Shown piece after piece: positions 44,648 to 54,013 of a stretch of 64,000 bases of DNA (position 1 is its first letter; each line of letters starts with the position of its first letter). The notes under the pieces are model-generated. The model was not told the origin of the DNA. It searched no databases and saw nothing but the letters and a program-made list of their open reading frames with translations. Source of the stretch: Croceicoccus sp. (GTDB taxonomy: Bacteria > Pseudomonadota > Alphaproteobacteria > Sphingomonadales > Sphingomonadaceae). The DNA lies in the NCBI GenBank assembly GCA_002694745.1, contig NZMY01000013.1:1-64000 (forward strand), written 5' to 3'. The position numbers and the translations under genes are program-made.

Positions 44648-45385
44648 ATGGAATTCGACGCGGACAGCTATTTCGGATCGTGCCCTGTGTGCGGATGGGT
44701 CGGAGAATTCGTGCGCAACCATCGCGCGATCCGGGAAACCTATAACTGCGGCGGCTGTCGAGCCTCATTGCGCGAGCAGGGACAGGCTGATGCCCTCGTG
44801 CGGCATTACGCCCTACCCGGCGTGACGTCATTGGCAACACTCGTCACTTCGACAAGCATTGCCAGGCTTTCCGTATACGAACCGGGACTCAGCGGAACCC
44901 TGCGCCCGTATTTGGGCCGGATCGCGGATTATACACAGTCCTTCTACTACACTCCCGAAGAACGCGCCGCCGCGCCAGTCCGCCATGAGGATTTGCAGGC
45001 TCTCAGCTTTCCCGATTGCCGTTTCGACCTGGTCGTAACGTCCGATGTCCTCGAACACGTTCGACATCCTTTATCAGCTTTCGCCGAAATCTTTCGAGTA
45101 TTGAAGCCTGGCGGTTTGAATCTGTTCACGGTGCCGCTTCAAGAGCCATTGAGGCAACAAACCACTTGGCGCGTGGATACCAGCGGACCGGAAGACGTGC
45201 ATCTCCTTGAAGAGCAATATCATGGCGACGGCCGTGGCGGCAGGTCGCTGGTCTATGCCAATTTCGGGCGGGATATCGTCGACATGCTGGCAGAAACAGG
45301 ATTCGAAACCGAACTGGTCTATCCTCGCACGCCGAGCGAAATTGCCAACCGTGCCATCACTGTGAAGGCCGTGCGCCCGTCTTGA
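44648..45385 (+). CDS. Class I SAM-dependent methyltransferase with zinc-finger-like N-terminus
   Basis: 245 aa. The N-terminus has a CPVCGW ... CGGC four-cysteine knuckle (12-45). The Methyltransf_11 core is seen in DLVVTSDVLEHVRHP and VLKPGGLNLFTVP. The canonical early glycine loop is less obvious (LSVYEPGLSGTL). ATG 44648 has a good GGAGG. It lies 55 bp after the giant GT and probably methylates a sugar or a glycan intermediate in this cassette. Confidence 0.82.
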   Translation: MEFDADSYFGSCPVCGWVGEFVRNHRAIRETYNCGGCRASLREQGQADALVRHYALPGVTSLATLVTSTSIARLSVYEPGLSGTLRPYLGRIADYTQSFYYTPEERAAAPVRHEDLQALSFPDCRFDLVVTSDVLEHVRHPLSAFAEIFRVLKPGGLNLFTVPLQEPLRQQTTWRVDTSGPEDVHLLEEQYHGDGRGGRSLVYANFGRDIVDMLAETGFETELVYPRTPSEIANRAITVKAVRPS

Positions 45386-45585
45386 TTTTGGTCCGCCAAT
45401 TGAAGCGCTTGGTGAGTTTGCATCGGTAGGGCGATTTGCCTGCCAGGCCCGATACCGATCTGTCACGGAAGAATGAACGGGTTCGTCTGGAGGAACCGCG
45501 CGCTGCGCCAGAAGAAGGGACAATCGAGCCCAGAGTGGCGACGAGAATTTCCCTTTTGCGTTGCTGATCGCTAACGCGGAACACA

Positions 45586-48423
45586 ATGAAACACTTCATT
45601 ACGACCGTCGTGCCGAACTGGCTTCGCAAACGGTTTTCGCGAGAGAAACCGTTTCAGGGAACGCTCGATGCCATAATTGACGGGCGCGTTTTGGGCTGGG
45701 CCCGGTCAGCGGACCACGACGGTCCGATCCGTATCGACCTCCTGATCGACGGGCGGGTCGTAGCCATTGATGAACCGGCGAATGTACTGCGTCCCGATCT
45801 TCGTGACGCCGGGATAGGCGATGGAGCCTATGGCTTTGAAATTGCGGTGCCCCCTGAATGCCTCGGGCCAGATACGCTCTCTGTCACGATCCGTCCGCAT
45901 GGCAGCGAACAGGCAGGCCTGACACAGGCAATGAGATTCCACCGCGAGCATGGCGAATATCGTCCGTTGCAGAGCATAAACGCGGCCTCGGACATCACCA
46001 TCACGATCGACAGTCTGACCGATGACGCCCTCGAAGGATGGTGCGTCGACAGCAGCGAAAGAGGGCGGATCCTCGAGCTCGATATCATTGTCGACGGCGA
46101 ATTCTTCGTTTCCATTAGAAATGACGGGCCTCGCGGCGATCTGGAGAAGCTGGGAATTTCCAAAGGCCTTGGTGGATTTCGAGCTGACTTGCCTCTTCGC
46201 TGGCTCGATCCCGGCCCTCACATCGTCGGAATTCGAGCGTCCGGCAGAACGTTGCAGGAAACTTCGGTAAATGTCCCGGAACACCGCGCCTTCGTCGATC
46301 TCCGGAGGGTCGCAAAGCCTATTCGCGATGTCTCGATCATTGTTCCGGTTTTCAACGCACCCGGCGATCTGGAAGTCTGCATCCAGCGCCTGTCCGCGTG
46401 GACGCCGGACTCGGTCCAGATCCTGTTTATCGACGACGCGTCAACGGACCCGGAAGTTGCGAATCTGTTGCGAAGCGCAGCCGAGCGGCCAAACATGCGC
46501 TTTTTGCGCAACGAAGCGAATCTGGGCTTCACCCGGAGTGTCAATCGAGGTTTCGACGAAACCGGCCGCGACGATGTCATCATACTGAATTCCGATGCAC
46601 GGGTCACGAGAGGGTGGGTAGAGGGACTGGCCGTTGCTGCGCATTCGGCACCTGGCATCGCCACCGTGACACCCATGTCCGATCGGGCAGGCCTTTTTTC
46701 AGCGCCTCGGCCAGGAAATGACAACACCCTGCCCGAGATGGTCGGCGAGATCGCCTACGCCCGGGCTTTCCGCCGGCAGAGCCTGGGGCTCTATCCAACC
46801 GTGCCAACCGGCAACGGGTTCTGCATGTTCATACGCCGCGCCTGCATCGATGAGGTCGGCGGTTTCGATGCGAAGGCTTTTCCGCGCGGGTATGGTGAGG
46901 AGAACGATTTCTGCATGCGATCCATGCGGAATGGCTGGCGACACATCATCGACGACCGGACTTACGTATTCCACGCAAGGTCGAAAAGCTTCGGTGAAGA
47001 GCGGCACGCATTAATGCAGGCCGGGCGGGCGGTGCTTGATCAACGCTATCCTGAATACGAAATCTCGATCCGCAAATTCACTCAAAGCGCCAAAATCGGG
47101 CTCGCACGGCAACGCGCACGGGTTGCCCTGACCGATTGTACCAACCGCCCCTCGCCGCTTCCACGTGTCCTCTTCGTTGTGTCGACGCAGACTGGCGGAA
47201 CCCCACAGACCAATCGCGATCTCATGGCCGGGCTCGCGGATAAGGTGGACTGTTGGCTGTTGCAATGCGACGGCAAGACGCTCGAATTGCAGCGCATGCT
47301 TGGGCCTGAAGATGGCGCCGAAGATAGTTCGGGCGATCGGCGGATCCACCGCCTGGATGAAGCCATTGACCCGGTCTCTCACCGCTCGGAAGAATACGAC
47401 GCCGTAATCAGTGAATGGTTGCTGAGGCTCGATGCCGACATCGTGCATATCCGCCATCTGGGCTGGCACGGACTGGCCTTGCCGAAAATCGCAAAAGCGC
47501 TTGGCAGCAAGGTCGTGTTCTCCTTTCACGATTTCTACGCACTATGTCCTACCGTCAAATTGCTCGACGATACCATGCAGTTCTGTGGTGGCGCCTGTAC
47601 CCCTGGGGATGGGCATTGCCGAACAGAACTATGGCCTGATGGTTCTCTCCCCGAGCTTAAGCATAAATGGGTCCATGTCTGGCGGCAGCGTTTCTCCGAA
47701 GCCCTGGCGCCCTGCGATGCCTTCGTCACCACATCGAAGAGCGCGCGGGCACGGATCCTCGAACATATGCCGGCGGTGTCGCCCGAACGTTTCACGGTGA
47801 TCCCCCACGGGCGCGATTTCAGCAATTTTTGCCGCCTCGCCCATTTGCCCGATGACGACGCAGTCCTGCGCATTCTCCTGCCTGGCACCATCACGCGCGC
47901 GAAGGGCCTCGATATCGTGCATGAGTTGCTTGCACAGGATCAAGCGGGACGGTTGGAATTCCATATTCTGGGTGAGGTTCTGGACGATAGCGGGGCGCCC
48001 AAACGCAGACATCCGCGTTTGATCTGCCATGGCCGCTACGAACGCGACCGCTTTGCCGAGCGGGTCGAAGCAATCCGTCCCCATCTCGGGGCTGTCTTCT
48101 CGATCTGGGATGAAACCTATTGCCACACGCTGACCGAACTCTGGTCTGTCGGCGTGCCAACATTTGTGTTGGATTTTGCTACCTTGGCCAGTCGCGTCCG
48201 TGAGAGCGGCGGAGGCTGGGTACTGCGGCACGACGACATCGCCTCGCTCTACGCAAATATCGTGAACATTGGCTTTGACCGGGAAGCGCGTTCTGTCGTG
48301 GATGCCGCACTTGTCCAATGGCAGAACCAACAGGCCGCGCGCAACTCAGTCGCCACCATGGCCGCCGCATATTTCGACCTCTATCGCGGCATCCTGGCAA
48401 AACCGCACGACAATGCACTGTGA
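45586..48423 (+). CDS. Bifunctional glycosyltransferase (two beta-domains + GT2 + GT4)
   Basis: 945 aa. Residues 24-115 and 135-225 are two related beta-rich domains (GRVLGWARS ... DLLIDGRVVA ... GYGF-like end; EGWCVDSSERG ... DIIVDGEFF ... GLGGFRADLP), of a type found attached to glycosyltransferases and probably glycan-binding. A GT2 domain spans about 246-500 (VSIIVPVFN, ILFIDDAST, VIILNSDARV, GYGEENDFC). A GT4-like domain spans about 527-935 (LFVVSTQTGGTPQTN, VFSFHDFYALCP, RILLPGTITRAKGL). ATG 45586 has a weak ribosome site. The two catalytic domains would add consecutive sugars. Confidence 0.83.
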   Translation: MKHFITTVVPNWLRKRFSREKPFQGTLDAIIDGRVLGWARSADHDGPIRIDLLIDGRVVAIDEPANVLRPDLRDAGIGDGAYGFEIAVPPECLGPDTLSVTIRPHGSEQAGLTQAMRFHREHGEYRPLQSINAASDITITIDSLTDDALEGWCVDSSERGRILELDIIVDGEFFVSIRNDGPRGDLEKLGISKGLGGFRADLPLRWLDPGPHIVGIRASGRTLQETSVNVPEHRAFVDLRRVAKPIRDVSIIVPVFNAPGDLEVCIQRLSAWTPDSVQILFIDDASTDPEVANLLRSAAERPNMRFLRNEANLGFTRSVNRGFDETGRDDVIILNSDARVTRGWVEGLAVAAHSAPGIATVTPMSDRAGLFSAPRPGNDNTLPEMVGEIAYARAFRRQSLGLYPTVPTGNGFCMFIRRACIDEVGGFDAKAFPRGYGEENDFCMRSMRNGWRHIIDDRTYVFHARSKSFGEERHALMQAGRAVLDQRYPEYEISIRKFTQSAKIGLARQRARVALTDCTNRPSPLPRVLFVVSTQTGGTPQTNRDLMAGLADKVDCWLLQCDGKTLELQRMLGPEDGAEDSSGDRRIHRLDEAIDPVSHRSEEYDAVISEWLLRLDADIVHIRHLGWHGLALPKIAKALGSKVVFSFHDFYALCPTVKLLDDTMQFCGGACTPGDGHCRTELWPDGSLPELKHKWVHVWRQRFSEALAPCDAFVTTSKSARARILEHMPAVSPERFTVIPHGRDFSNFCRLAHLPDDDAVLRILLPGTITRAKGLDIVHELLAQDQAGRLEFHILGEVLDDSGAPKRRHPRLICHGRYERDRFAERVEAIRPHLGAVFSIWDETYCHTLTELWSVGVPTFVLDFATLASRVRESGGGWVLRHDDIASLYANIVNIGFDREARSVVDAALVQWQNQQAARNSVATMAAAYFDLYRGILAKPHDNAL

Positions 48424-48496
48424 TCAGGGCGGGCTGCTAAGGCGTGCGATGAATGATCAGCGATCGTGATAGTCGAGGCCGTATCGACCGAAGCAA

Positions 48497-48573
48497 TTCC
48501 CGTAGCGGTTCGGTTCTGCTCTTTGGGGAAAGGTACAAGTGGCTGACTTCCCGTAGCAGCCTTCTGCTCTTTG
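48497..48573. repeat. Imperfect direct repeat between the GT cassette and kpsT
   Basis: Two copies (48497-48525 and 48548-48573) share TTCCCGTAGC followed by TTCTGCTCTTTG, with a 3-nt length difference between the shared blocks. They lie in a 285-bp gap (48424-48708) between convergent genes, which otherwise holds nothing recognisable. Confidence 0.5.
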
Positions 48574-48708
48574 AGTAGCGACTGAGAACGCCATAATGCA
48601 TGATCTGTCGGCACAGGCGCGCGGCATGGCCGATGCCAGCACTCTCTCAATAAGCAACTCCGGCGCAACGGCGCCGACGGCGCTGGCAGGCAGCTTCTGT
48701 TGGCATGC

Positions 48709-49356
48709 TCACAAGGCTTCGTAAATGGCCAGCGCCTCGCCCACGTCTTCATACATGGTGGCGACGCCCTGGTGCAGGACGATCGCCCGATTGCAGTATT
48801 TCTTGACCATGGTCGTGCTGTGCGAGGCAAGAAGCAGCGCGCGGTCCTGCCGCTGTTCAAAAAATTCCTCTTCGCATTTTTTCTGAAAGGCGCGGTCGCC
48901 CACCATGATGACCTCGTCGATCAGATAGCATTCGAACTCGATCGCCAGCGACAGCGCAAAGGCAAGCCGCGCGCGCATGCCCGAGGAATAGGTCTTGACC
49001 GGCATGCGCAGCTGCATGCCCAACTCGGTGAATTCCTCGATGAATTCGCGCATTTCGCGATAGGGCTTGTCATAGATGCGGGCGATGAAGCGCGCATTGT
49101 CGAAGCCCGTCAGACTGCCCTGGAACCCGCCGTTGAAGCCCAGCGGCCACGAACAGCTCATCTTGCGCACGATCTTGCCCGATGTCGGCATCTCGACCCC
49201 GCCGATCAGCCGGATCAGCGTCGACTTGCCCGCGCCGTTGCGGCCCAGCAGCCCGATCCGGTCACGCGGATTGATCGTGAAATCGACGCCGCGCAGAACC
49301 GTCTTGGTCATCGCACCGCTGCGGTAATGCTTGTGAAGGTCGCGGCAGTGAATCAT
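48709..49356 (-). CDS. kpsT: Capsule export ABC transporter, ATP-binding protein
   Basis: 215 aa. Walker A GRNGAGKST, signature YSSGMRARLAF and Walker B CYLIDEV are intact, with the conserved switch His in LLASHSTTMVKK. Length and order match KpsT. ATG 49356 overlaps the KpsM stop in ATGA. It energises export of the Kdo-linked capsule polymer through KpsM. Confidence 0.95.
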   Translation of the reverse strand: MIHCRDLHKHYRSGAMTKTVLRGVDFTINPRDRIGLLGRNGAGKSTLIRLIGGVEMPTSGKIVRKMSCSWPLGFNGGFQGSLTGFDNARFIARIYDKPYREMREFIEEFTELGMQLRMPVKTYSSGMRARLAFALSLAIEFECYLIDEVIMVGDRAFQKKCEEEFFEQRQDRALLLASHSTTMVKKYCNRAIVLHQGVATMYEDVGEALAIYEAL

Positions 49357-50135
49357 GAGACTGCCAGCGTCCGGCGAACCCGGCGGCAAAGGACCAGGCC
49401 CACGAAAATGCAGGCAAAGCTGACCGTTAGTGCTTTGGGCACGTCGTAATAGGGTATCACCAGTTCACCGAACAAACCGGCACGCATCAGTTCCATGCCC
49501 GTCACTAGCGGCGACCACATCAGATATTCGCGCAGGTTTTCAGGCAGCCACGACGCCATGTTGAACACGCCGGAAAATGGAATGGCGAGATAGACGCTGA
49601 CCGGCACCAGCTTTTCGACTGCGGTGGAAACCTCGGACAGGGGGGCAAGGACGAGGCAGACGGAGAGCACGAAGAGCACGTAAATGGCCCAACCCGCGAT
49701 CAGCAGGGCGACATCGGCGGGAACCGGGAATTGGCCGAGGAACAGCAGCACCGTACCGCCGAACAGATAGGCCATCATCGCGCCGATAGCCTCAAGCGAG
49801 ACGCGCACGAAGATGAAGTCGAGCACCTTGACCTGCCGGTGATAAAGCAAGGCACTGTTAGCAACGAAGATCTTGGCCGATTGCGCAAAGGAATGGCGCA
49901 TGAAGGTCAGCGGGATATAACCGCTGACCACGAAAGGGATGACCCCGATGCCGTGGCTTTCGGGCCCTTTCATGAACGACCACGCCACGCCGACCAGTCC
50001 TGCAAACAGAAGCGGTTCGGCCATGATCCAGAGGAAGCCGATATTCTCGCGCCCGAAGCGGGTCACCAGTTCGCGAACCATCAGCGCCTTGATGACCTTG
50101 GCCTGGACGCGCAGGCCTTCAGCAAAGCGTGTCAT
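49353..50135 (-). CDS. kpsM: Capsule export ABC transporter, permease
   Basis: 260 aa with six membrane segments, ABC-2 type; RFGRENIGFLWIMAEPLLF and YHRQVKVLDFIFVR are family features. ATG 50135 overlaps the KpsE stop by one base (TGATG), so the three export genes are translationally coupled. It forms the inner-membrane channel. Confidence 0.95.
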   Translation of the reverse strand: MTRFAEGLRVQAKVIKALMVRELVTRFGRENIGFLWIMAEPLLFAGLVGVAWSFMKGPESHGIGVIPFVVSGYIPLTFMRHSFAQSAKIFVANSALLYHRQVKVLDFIFVRVSLEAIGAMMAYLFGGTVLLFLGQFPVPADVALLIAGWAIYVLFVLSVCLVLAPLSEVSTAVEKLVPVSVYLAIPFSGVFNMASWLPENLREYLMWSPLVTGMELMRAGLFGELVIPYYDVPKALTVSFACIFVGLVLCRRVRRTLAVS

Positions 50136-51316
50136 CAGTCGTCCGGCGCGTGCTCGAGTATGCCGACGACCAGCATCCAGCCGACTAGATAGAGGCACAG
50201 ACAGGCAAACAACACGGCCAGCACGCTCTTGACCCGATTGGGCAGAAGCGCATCGTCGGGCCGGTTCGGCTCCACCACGCGCTCAAGGTAATATTGCTGG
50301 CTGACCGCTTCGGCGCGGGCCTGTTCCAGCGAGGCTTGCGCCGTCGTCAGCATCTGGGTGGCGAATTCCTGTTCGACCAGCAGCGTTTCATAACCCGCCA
50401 GCTTGGACGCGATGCCCCCCGGCGTGCCCACGGCGCGGCCGGTCTGTTCGGCCACCTGCTGCGCCAGCGCCGCGACGCGCTTGCGCATGGCGGGTAGCGA
50501 CGGGTGGTTGGGCGTCGCGGCCTGCACTTCGGCCAGCTTGGCACGCATGGCGGCTTCCTGGGTGACGAGATTGCTCGACACCGCCAGCACGGCCTGTCCC
50601 TGCTGTTCGGGGTTGAGCAAATCGGACCGGTTGCGGAATGCGGCCAGTTCCACGCGCGCATTGCGCACGCGCTGTTCGGCAAGCCGCACGCGCTCTTCGG
50701 CCTCGTCGATAGCCCGTGCATTCACGCGCTCGTTCAAGCGGTTTACCAATTGTTCGCTCAGGTCCAGCAGCCCGGCGTTCAGCGTCTGCGCATCTTCCGG
50801 TCGGTAGGCATTGACCTTCAGAACCGTCAGTCCCGTTTCGGCATCGGGAGCAGCAAAGACCATCTCGTTGTAATAACTGTAGAGGTCTTCGAAATTGCCT
50901 GCGCTTAATGGGCGAGGAAAGCGATTCAGCCAGTCAGCCTCTTCCGCCGAAAAGATCGCGCGCACGTCGACGGTTTTCGACACGTCCTGCAGCGCATCGC
51001 GCGAACGCAGATAGCCCAGGATCTCGCTGCTCTGCTCCTGTCCGCCGCCAAGGCCCGCACCCTGCATGAAGCTGCTGAACGAGCCCATCGAACTGTTACG
51101 CTTGTCCGGAGCCTTCACCACGAAACGCGATTCCGACACGTAGACGTCCGCCGCGATCAAGCCGTAATATAGCGAGGCGATCGCCGTGGGCGCGATCACG
51201 AACAGCGCGAACCAGCGCCATTTGCGCAGGCGTGCGCCCAGCTTGCCGAGCAGGCCGCCTTGCTTTTCGGTGCCGACCTCTACGGCCAGACGCTGAAGTT
51301 CCGTATCGTGATGCAT
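50135..51316 (-). CDS. kpsE: Capsule export inner-membrane/periplasmic adaptor
   Basis: 393 aa. Two membrane segments (about 33-55 and 363-388) flank a periplasmic domain with a long coiled coil (about 195-345), and LLPNRVKSVLAVL lies before the second segment: the polysaccharide co-polymerase (KpsE/Wzz-like) layout. It bridges KpsMT to KpsD. Start ATG 51316 has no strong ribosome site. Confidence 0.92.
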   Translation of the reverse strand: MHHDTELQRLAVEVGTEKQGGLLGKLGARLRKWRWFALFVIAPTAIASLYYGLIAADVYVSESRFVVKAPDKRNSSMGSFSSFMQGAGLGGGQEQSSEILGYLRSRDALQDVSKTVDVRAIFSAEEADWLNRFPRPLSAGNFEDLYSYYNEMVFAAPDAETGLTVLKVNAYRPEDAQTLNAGLLDLSEQLVNRLNERVNARAIDEAEERVRLAEQRVRNARVELAAFRNRSDLLNPEQQGQAVLAVSSNLVTQEAAMRAKLAEVQAATPNHPSLPAMRKRVAALAQQVAEQTGRAVGTPGGIASKLAGYETLLVEQEFATQMLTTAQASLEQARAEAVSQQYYLERVVEPNRPDDALLPNRVKSVLAVLFACLCLYLVGWMLVVGILEHAPDD

Positions 51317-51422
51317 CGGGAGTGTTCTTACAGCGCGCCTCTGAAGCGCAAGTTAATACGGTTAAACGGCCTTAATCATCATTCATGGCCGCTATGCAAA
51401 GGGTTTCGCGTTTCTTCCCCGG

Positions 51423-52223
51423 CTAGTTTGCCCGTCGAAAGCGTCGCCAAAGCCTGGCGTCGGCCAGCTTGCGACCGATCATCGTCACGGCGCGCCGCGC
51501 CCCCTTATCCCCGCGCAGGACGCTGCGCAACAGGTCGCCGAAATCGGGCCTGAGGCTGGATCGCTCGTCCAGCGAGGCATAGGCGTTCCAGAAATCCTCG
51601 CCCCCCAGCACGCGGGGCATCAGGAAAACGCCGTGATATCCGAAGCTGGCGTCCGGATCGCCCGCGCGCTCGGCGGCGAAGCGGTCGGCCAGTTCGCGGG
51701 GCGCGAAACGCATGTCCCGCGCTTCCAGAAAGGCGCGATTGGTGCGGCCTATGGCGATGTCTTCGGGGTGATGCGCGGTGAACTCGCTTGAGCGGCACAA
51801 GGCCATCAAGCGGCGGCTGCGCAGCGAAAAACCGCCATTTCCAACGTCATGACCGTCATCGAACTGCGGCCAGCTGGCACCGATATAATCGTAGTCGAGG
51901 AACTCGTCCCGCCAGCGGCCCGCATCGATGACATGGCCGTCCCATTGCACGACCAGGCAGAAATCGCTGGCCACATGGTCGGGCAGGCCATGCAGGATGA
52001 AGTCCGAATAGGCCGGCGAAGACAGCAGCGGTGCGATCTCGACGATCCGGATCGCGGGGTCGACAGGCGCCAGCCGCGCGGTAGAGGCGCTGTCGGTAAA
52101 CAGCAGCACTTCGGCGAAATCAATCTGCGCCATGCAAAGTTCGAGCGCGCGGACGGTCGCGGCGAGGTTCACCGAACTCGCCGCACAAAGCGTCACCTGG
52201 CTGAGATCAAGGCGTGTCGTCAT
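51423..52223 (-). CDS. DUF5672 family protein, probable glycosyltransferase
   Basis: 266 aa. Recognised by VVQWDGHVIDAGRWRDEFL, YDYIGASWPQFDDG and VGNGGFSLRSRRLM, the conserved core of DUF5672 proteins, which are GT-A-like. It starts 1 bp after the stop of the upstream GT2 gene and lies 106 bp before kpsE. Likely a capsule-repeat transferase. Confidence 0.82.
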   Translation of the reverse strand: MTTRLDLSQVTLCAASSVNLAATVRALELCMAQIDFAEVLLFTDSASTARLAPVDPAIRIVEIAPLLSSPAYSDFILHGLPDHVASDFCLVVQWDGHVIDAGRWRDEFLDYDYIGASWPQFDDGHDVGNGGFSLRSRRLMALCRSSEFTAHHPEDIAIGRTNRAFLEARDMRFAPRELADRFAAERAGDPDASFGYHGVFLMPRVLGGEDFWNAYASLDERSSLRPDFGDLLRSVLRGDKGARRAVTMIGRKLADARLWRRFRRAN

Positions 52224-52224
52224 G

Positions 52225-53820
52225 TCAGAGCCGCACCACGAAGCGTTCCGAAAACGGGCTGAGCGACGGATGGTGAAACGGATCGATTCCGCCCCCGGTG
52301 CCCCAGTGCGCCTTCAGGGCGACCAGTTCGCGGGCCAGACGGGCCGCGCCGACGGGATCGCGGTCCAGCCCGCGCGACACCGATTCGTGATGGATGAGCG
52401 ACGCGCGCGGCTCGTAGAACGATTGCCAGCCACGCGCATTCAGCCGCAGGCACAGGTCGACATCGTTGAAAGCTACCGCGAAATGAGCCGCATCCATGCC
52501 GCCGACCGCCAGCAGCTTTGACCGCTGTGCCACCAGACAGGCCGCCGTCACCGCCGACACGAATTGCGGCAGCGCATGGCGGCGGAAATAGCCTTCGTCC
52601 TCCGGGCGAAGCAGCCGGTGGGCATGCGCCGCGCCGCCGCCGATCCCGGTTACGACCCCGGCATGCTGGATCCGCCCGTCGGGATAGAGCAATTGCGCGC
52701 CCACCGCGCCGACTTCGGGCCGCAGCGCCTGCACCGCCATCGTCGTTAGCCAATCCGGATCGCGAATCTCGATATCGTTGTTGAGCAGGCAGACCAGATC
52801 ACCCGTGGCTTCCTCGATCGCGCGATTGTTCATCGCGGCGAAGTTGAATGCGCCCGGATGGCGCATGACCCGCGCGAAATCCGGGTCCAGCGCGTTCAGA
52901 TAGTCGAGCGTTTCCGGATCGTCGCTGTCATTGTCGATGACGATGATCTGCAGCGCGCCCGGATATTCCGTGCCCGCCAGCCCCGTCAGGCACATGCGAA
53001 GCAGATCCACGCGGTTGCGGGTCGGGACGATGACCGTGATGGAAGGCAAGTCCCGGAAGGCGGCGTGATCGATCGCCGCGGGTCGGACCGGGTCGGGACG
53101 AACGCGTCGGTGGTGCAGGATGCGCGGCACATGCTCCGGCTTTCCGCCCTGTGCGAGGGTGCGGTCCAGCACGCGGCAGGTCAGCGCCTTGGCCCAGCCT
53201 TCGCCCGGCAAATCCGCAAGATCGCCGTCCTCCACCTGCAGCAGCGCAGCGCCGGTCAGGTAATCGTGGTGATGGAACAGTTCCGCGTTCCAGCCCGGTT
53301 TGAAATGCGGCTTCTCGCGCTGGCCGGCCGTCCCGAGAAGATCGTCGTCGGCGTACAGGATACGCGTGGCATCATCGGCGTTTGCGGCGCTCTGGCGATA
53401 AAATGCCCCGGCGCCCCTTGCCAGCGCATCGCCCGCCAAAAGCGGCATGACCCACCCCGCGCCGATGTCGGTCGGCACCTCGGAACCCCGCCCGATGACA
53501 CGATGCGCGATGGCTTCCCGGTGCAAGCTGGCGAGTGTCCGGTCCAGACCAGCCCCTTCCTCGATCAGCGCGAGGATAGCCGGCTCGCCAGCCTCGGGCA
53601 CCGGATCGTCCTCACCCTGCAGCAGCCACAGCCGATAGGCCCTTGGCGAGGCGCCCAGCAGCGGCGCCATCTGCGAGCGCGAACGCACCCGTTTCCCCAA
53701 CAGCCGCCACCACGCCGCCACCGCCCATGCACGCGGGTGGGCGCGCAGGGCATCGCCGTGCACGGCCAGACGCAGCAGCGTCCGCCGCACGGCGCCGGCA
53801 ATGGAAACGGATCCCGTCAT
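52225..53820 (-). CDS. Glycosyltransferase family 2 protein, paralogue of the gene at 37740
   Basis: 531 aa. A C-terminal GT-A domain has ITVIVPTRNRVDLLRMCL, IVIDNDSDDPETLDYL, CLLNNDIEIRDPDW, VGAQLLYPDGRIQHAGVV and FNDVDLCLRL. The N-terminal module (1-230) is shared with the GT2 at 37740-39524 (ILYADDDLLG here, LYGDQDEFG there). ATG 53820 aligns with the paralogue start. It heads the minus-strand operon GT2-DUF5672-kpsE-kpsM-kpsT and is divergent from rmlA. Confidence 0.88.
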   Translation of the reverse strand: MTGSVSIAGAVRRTLLRLAVHGDALRAHPRAWAVAAWWRLLGKRVRSRSQMAPLLGASPRAYRLWLLQGEDDPVPEAGEPAILALIEEGAGLDRTLASLHREAIAHRVIGRGSEVPTDIGAGWVMPLLAGDALARGAGAFYRQSAANADDATRILYADDDLLGTAGQREKPHFKPGWNAELFHHHDYLTGAALLQVEDGDLADLPGEGWAKALTCRVLDRTLAQGGKPEHVPRILHHRRVRPDPVRPAAIDHAAFRDLPSITVIVPTRNRVDLLRMCLTGLAGTEYPGALQIIVIDNDSDDPETLDYLNALDPDFARVMRHPGAFNFAAMNNRAIEEATGDLVCLLNNDIEIRDPDWLTTMAVQALRPEVGAVGAQLLYPDGRIQHAGVVTGIGGGAAHAHRLLRPEDEGYFRRHALPQFVSAVTAACLVAQRSKLLAVGGMDAAHFAVAFNDVDLCLRLNARGWQSFYEPRASLIHHESVSRGLDRDPVGAARLARELVALKAHWGTGGGIDPFHHPSLSPFSERFVVRL

Positions 53821-54013
53821 CGCGGCAGGCGTTAATGCGGCGGCGGCGGGACGCAAGCCCTGTCAGGAAAACCACCTGCCGGAAAATGTGCGGAATGAGC
53901 GGCGATCCATCACTTGCCACGCGAAAACATTGTCCTTAGGCACCCGATCCCGACATCACGGTGCACGCCCCTTCTAGCGGCACGGCACGCAGACGCACGG
54001 ACGTAAGGCCAAC

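Noticed and set aside
48424-48708. Repeats in the gap as a CRISPR array
   Set aside because: Only two imperfect copies with a short interval and no cas genes nearby.
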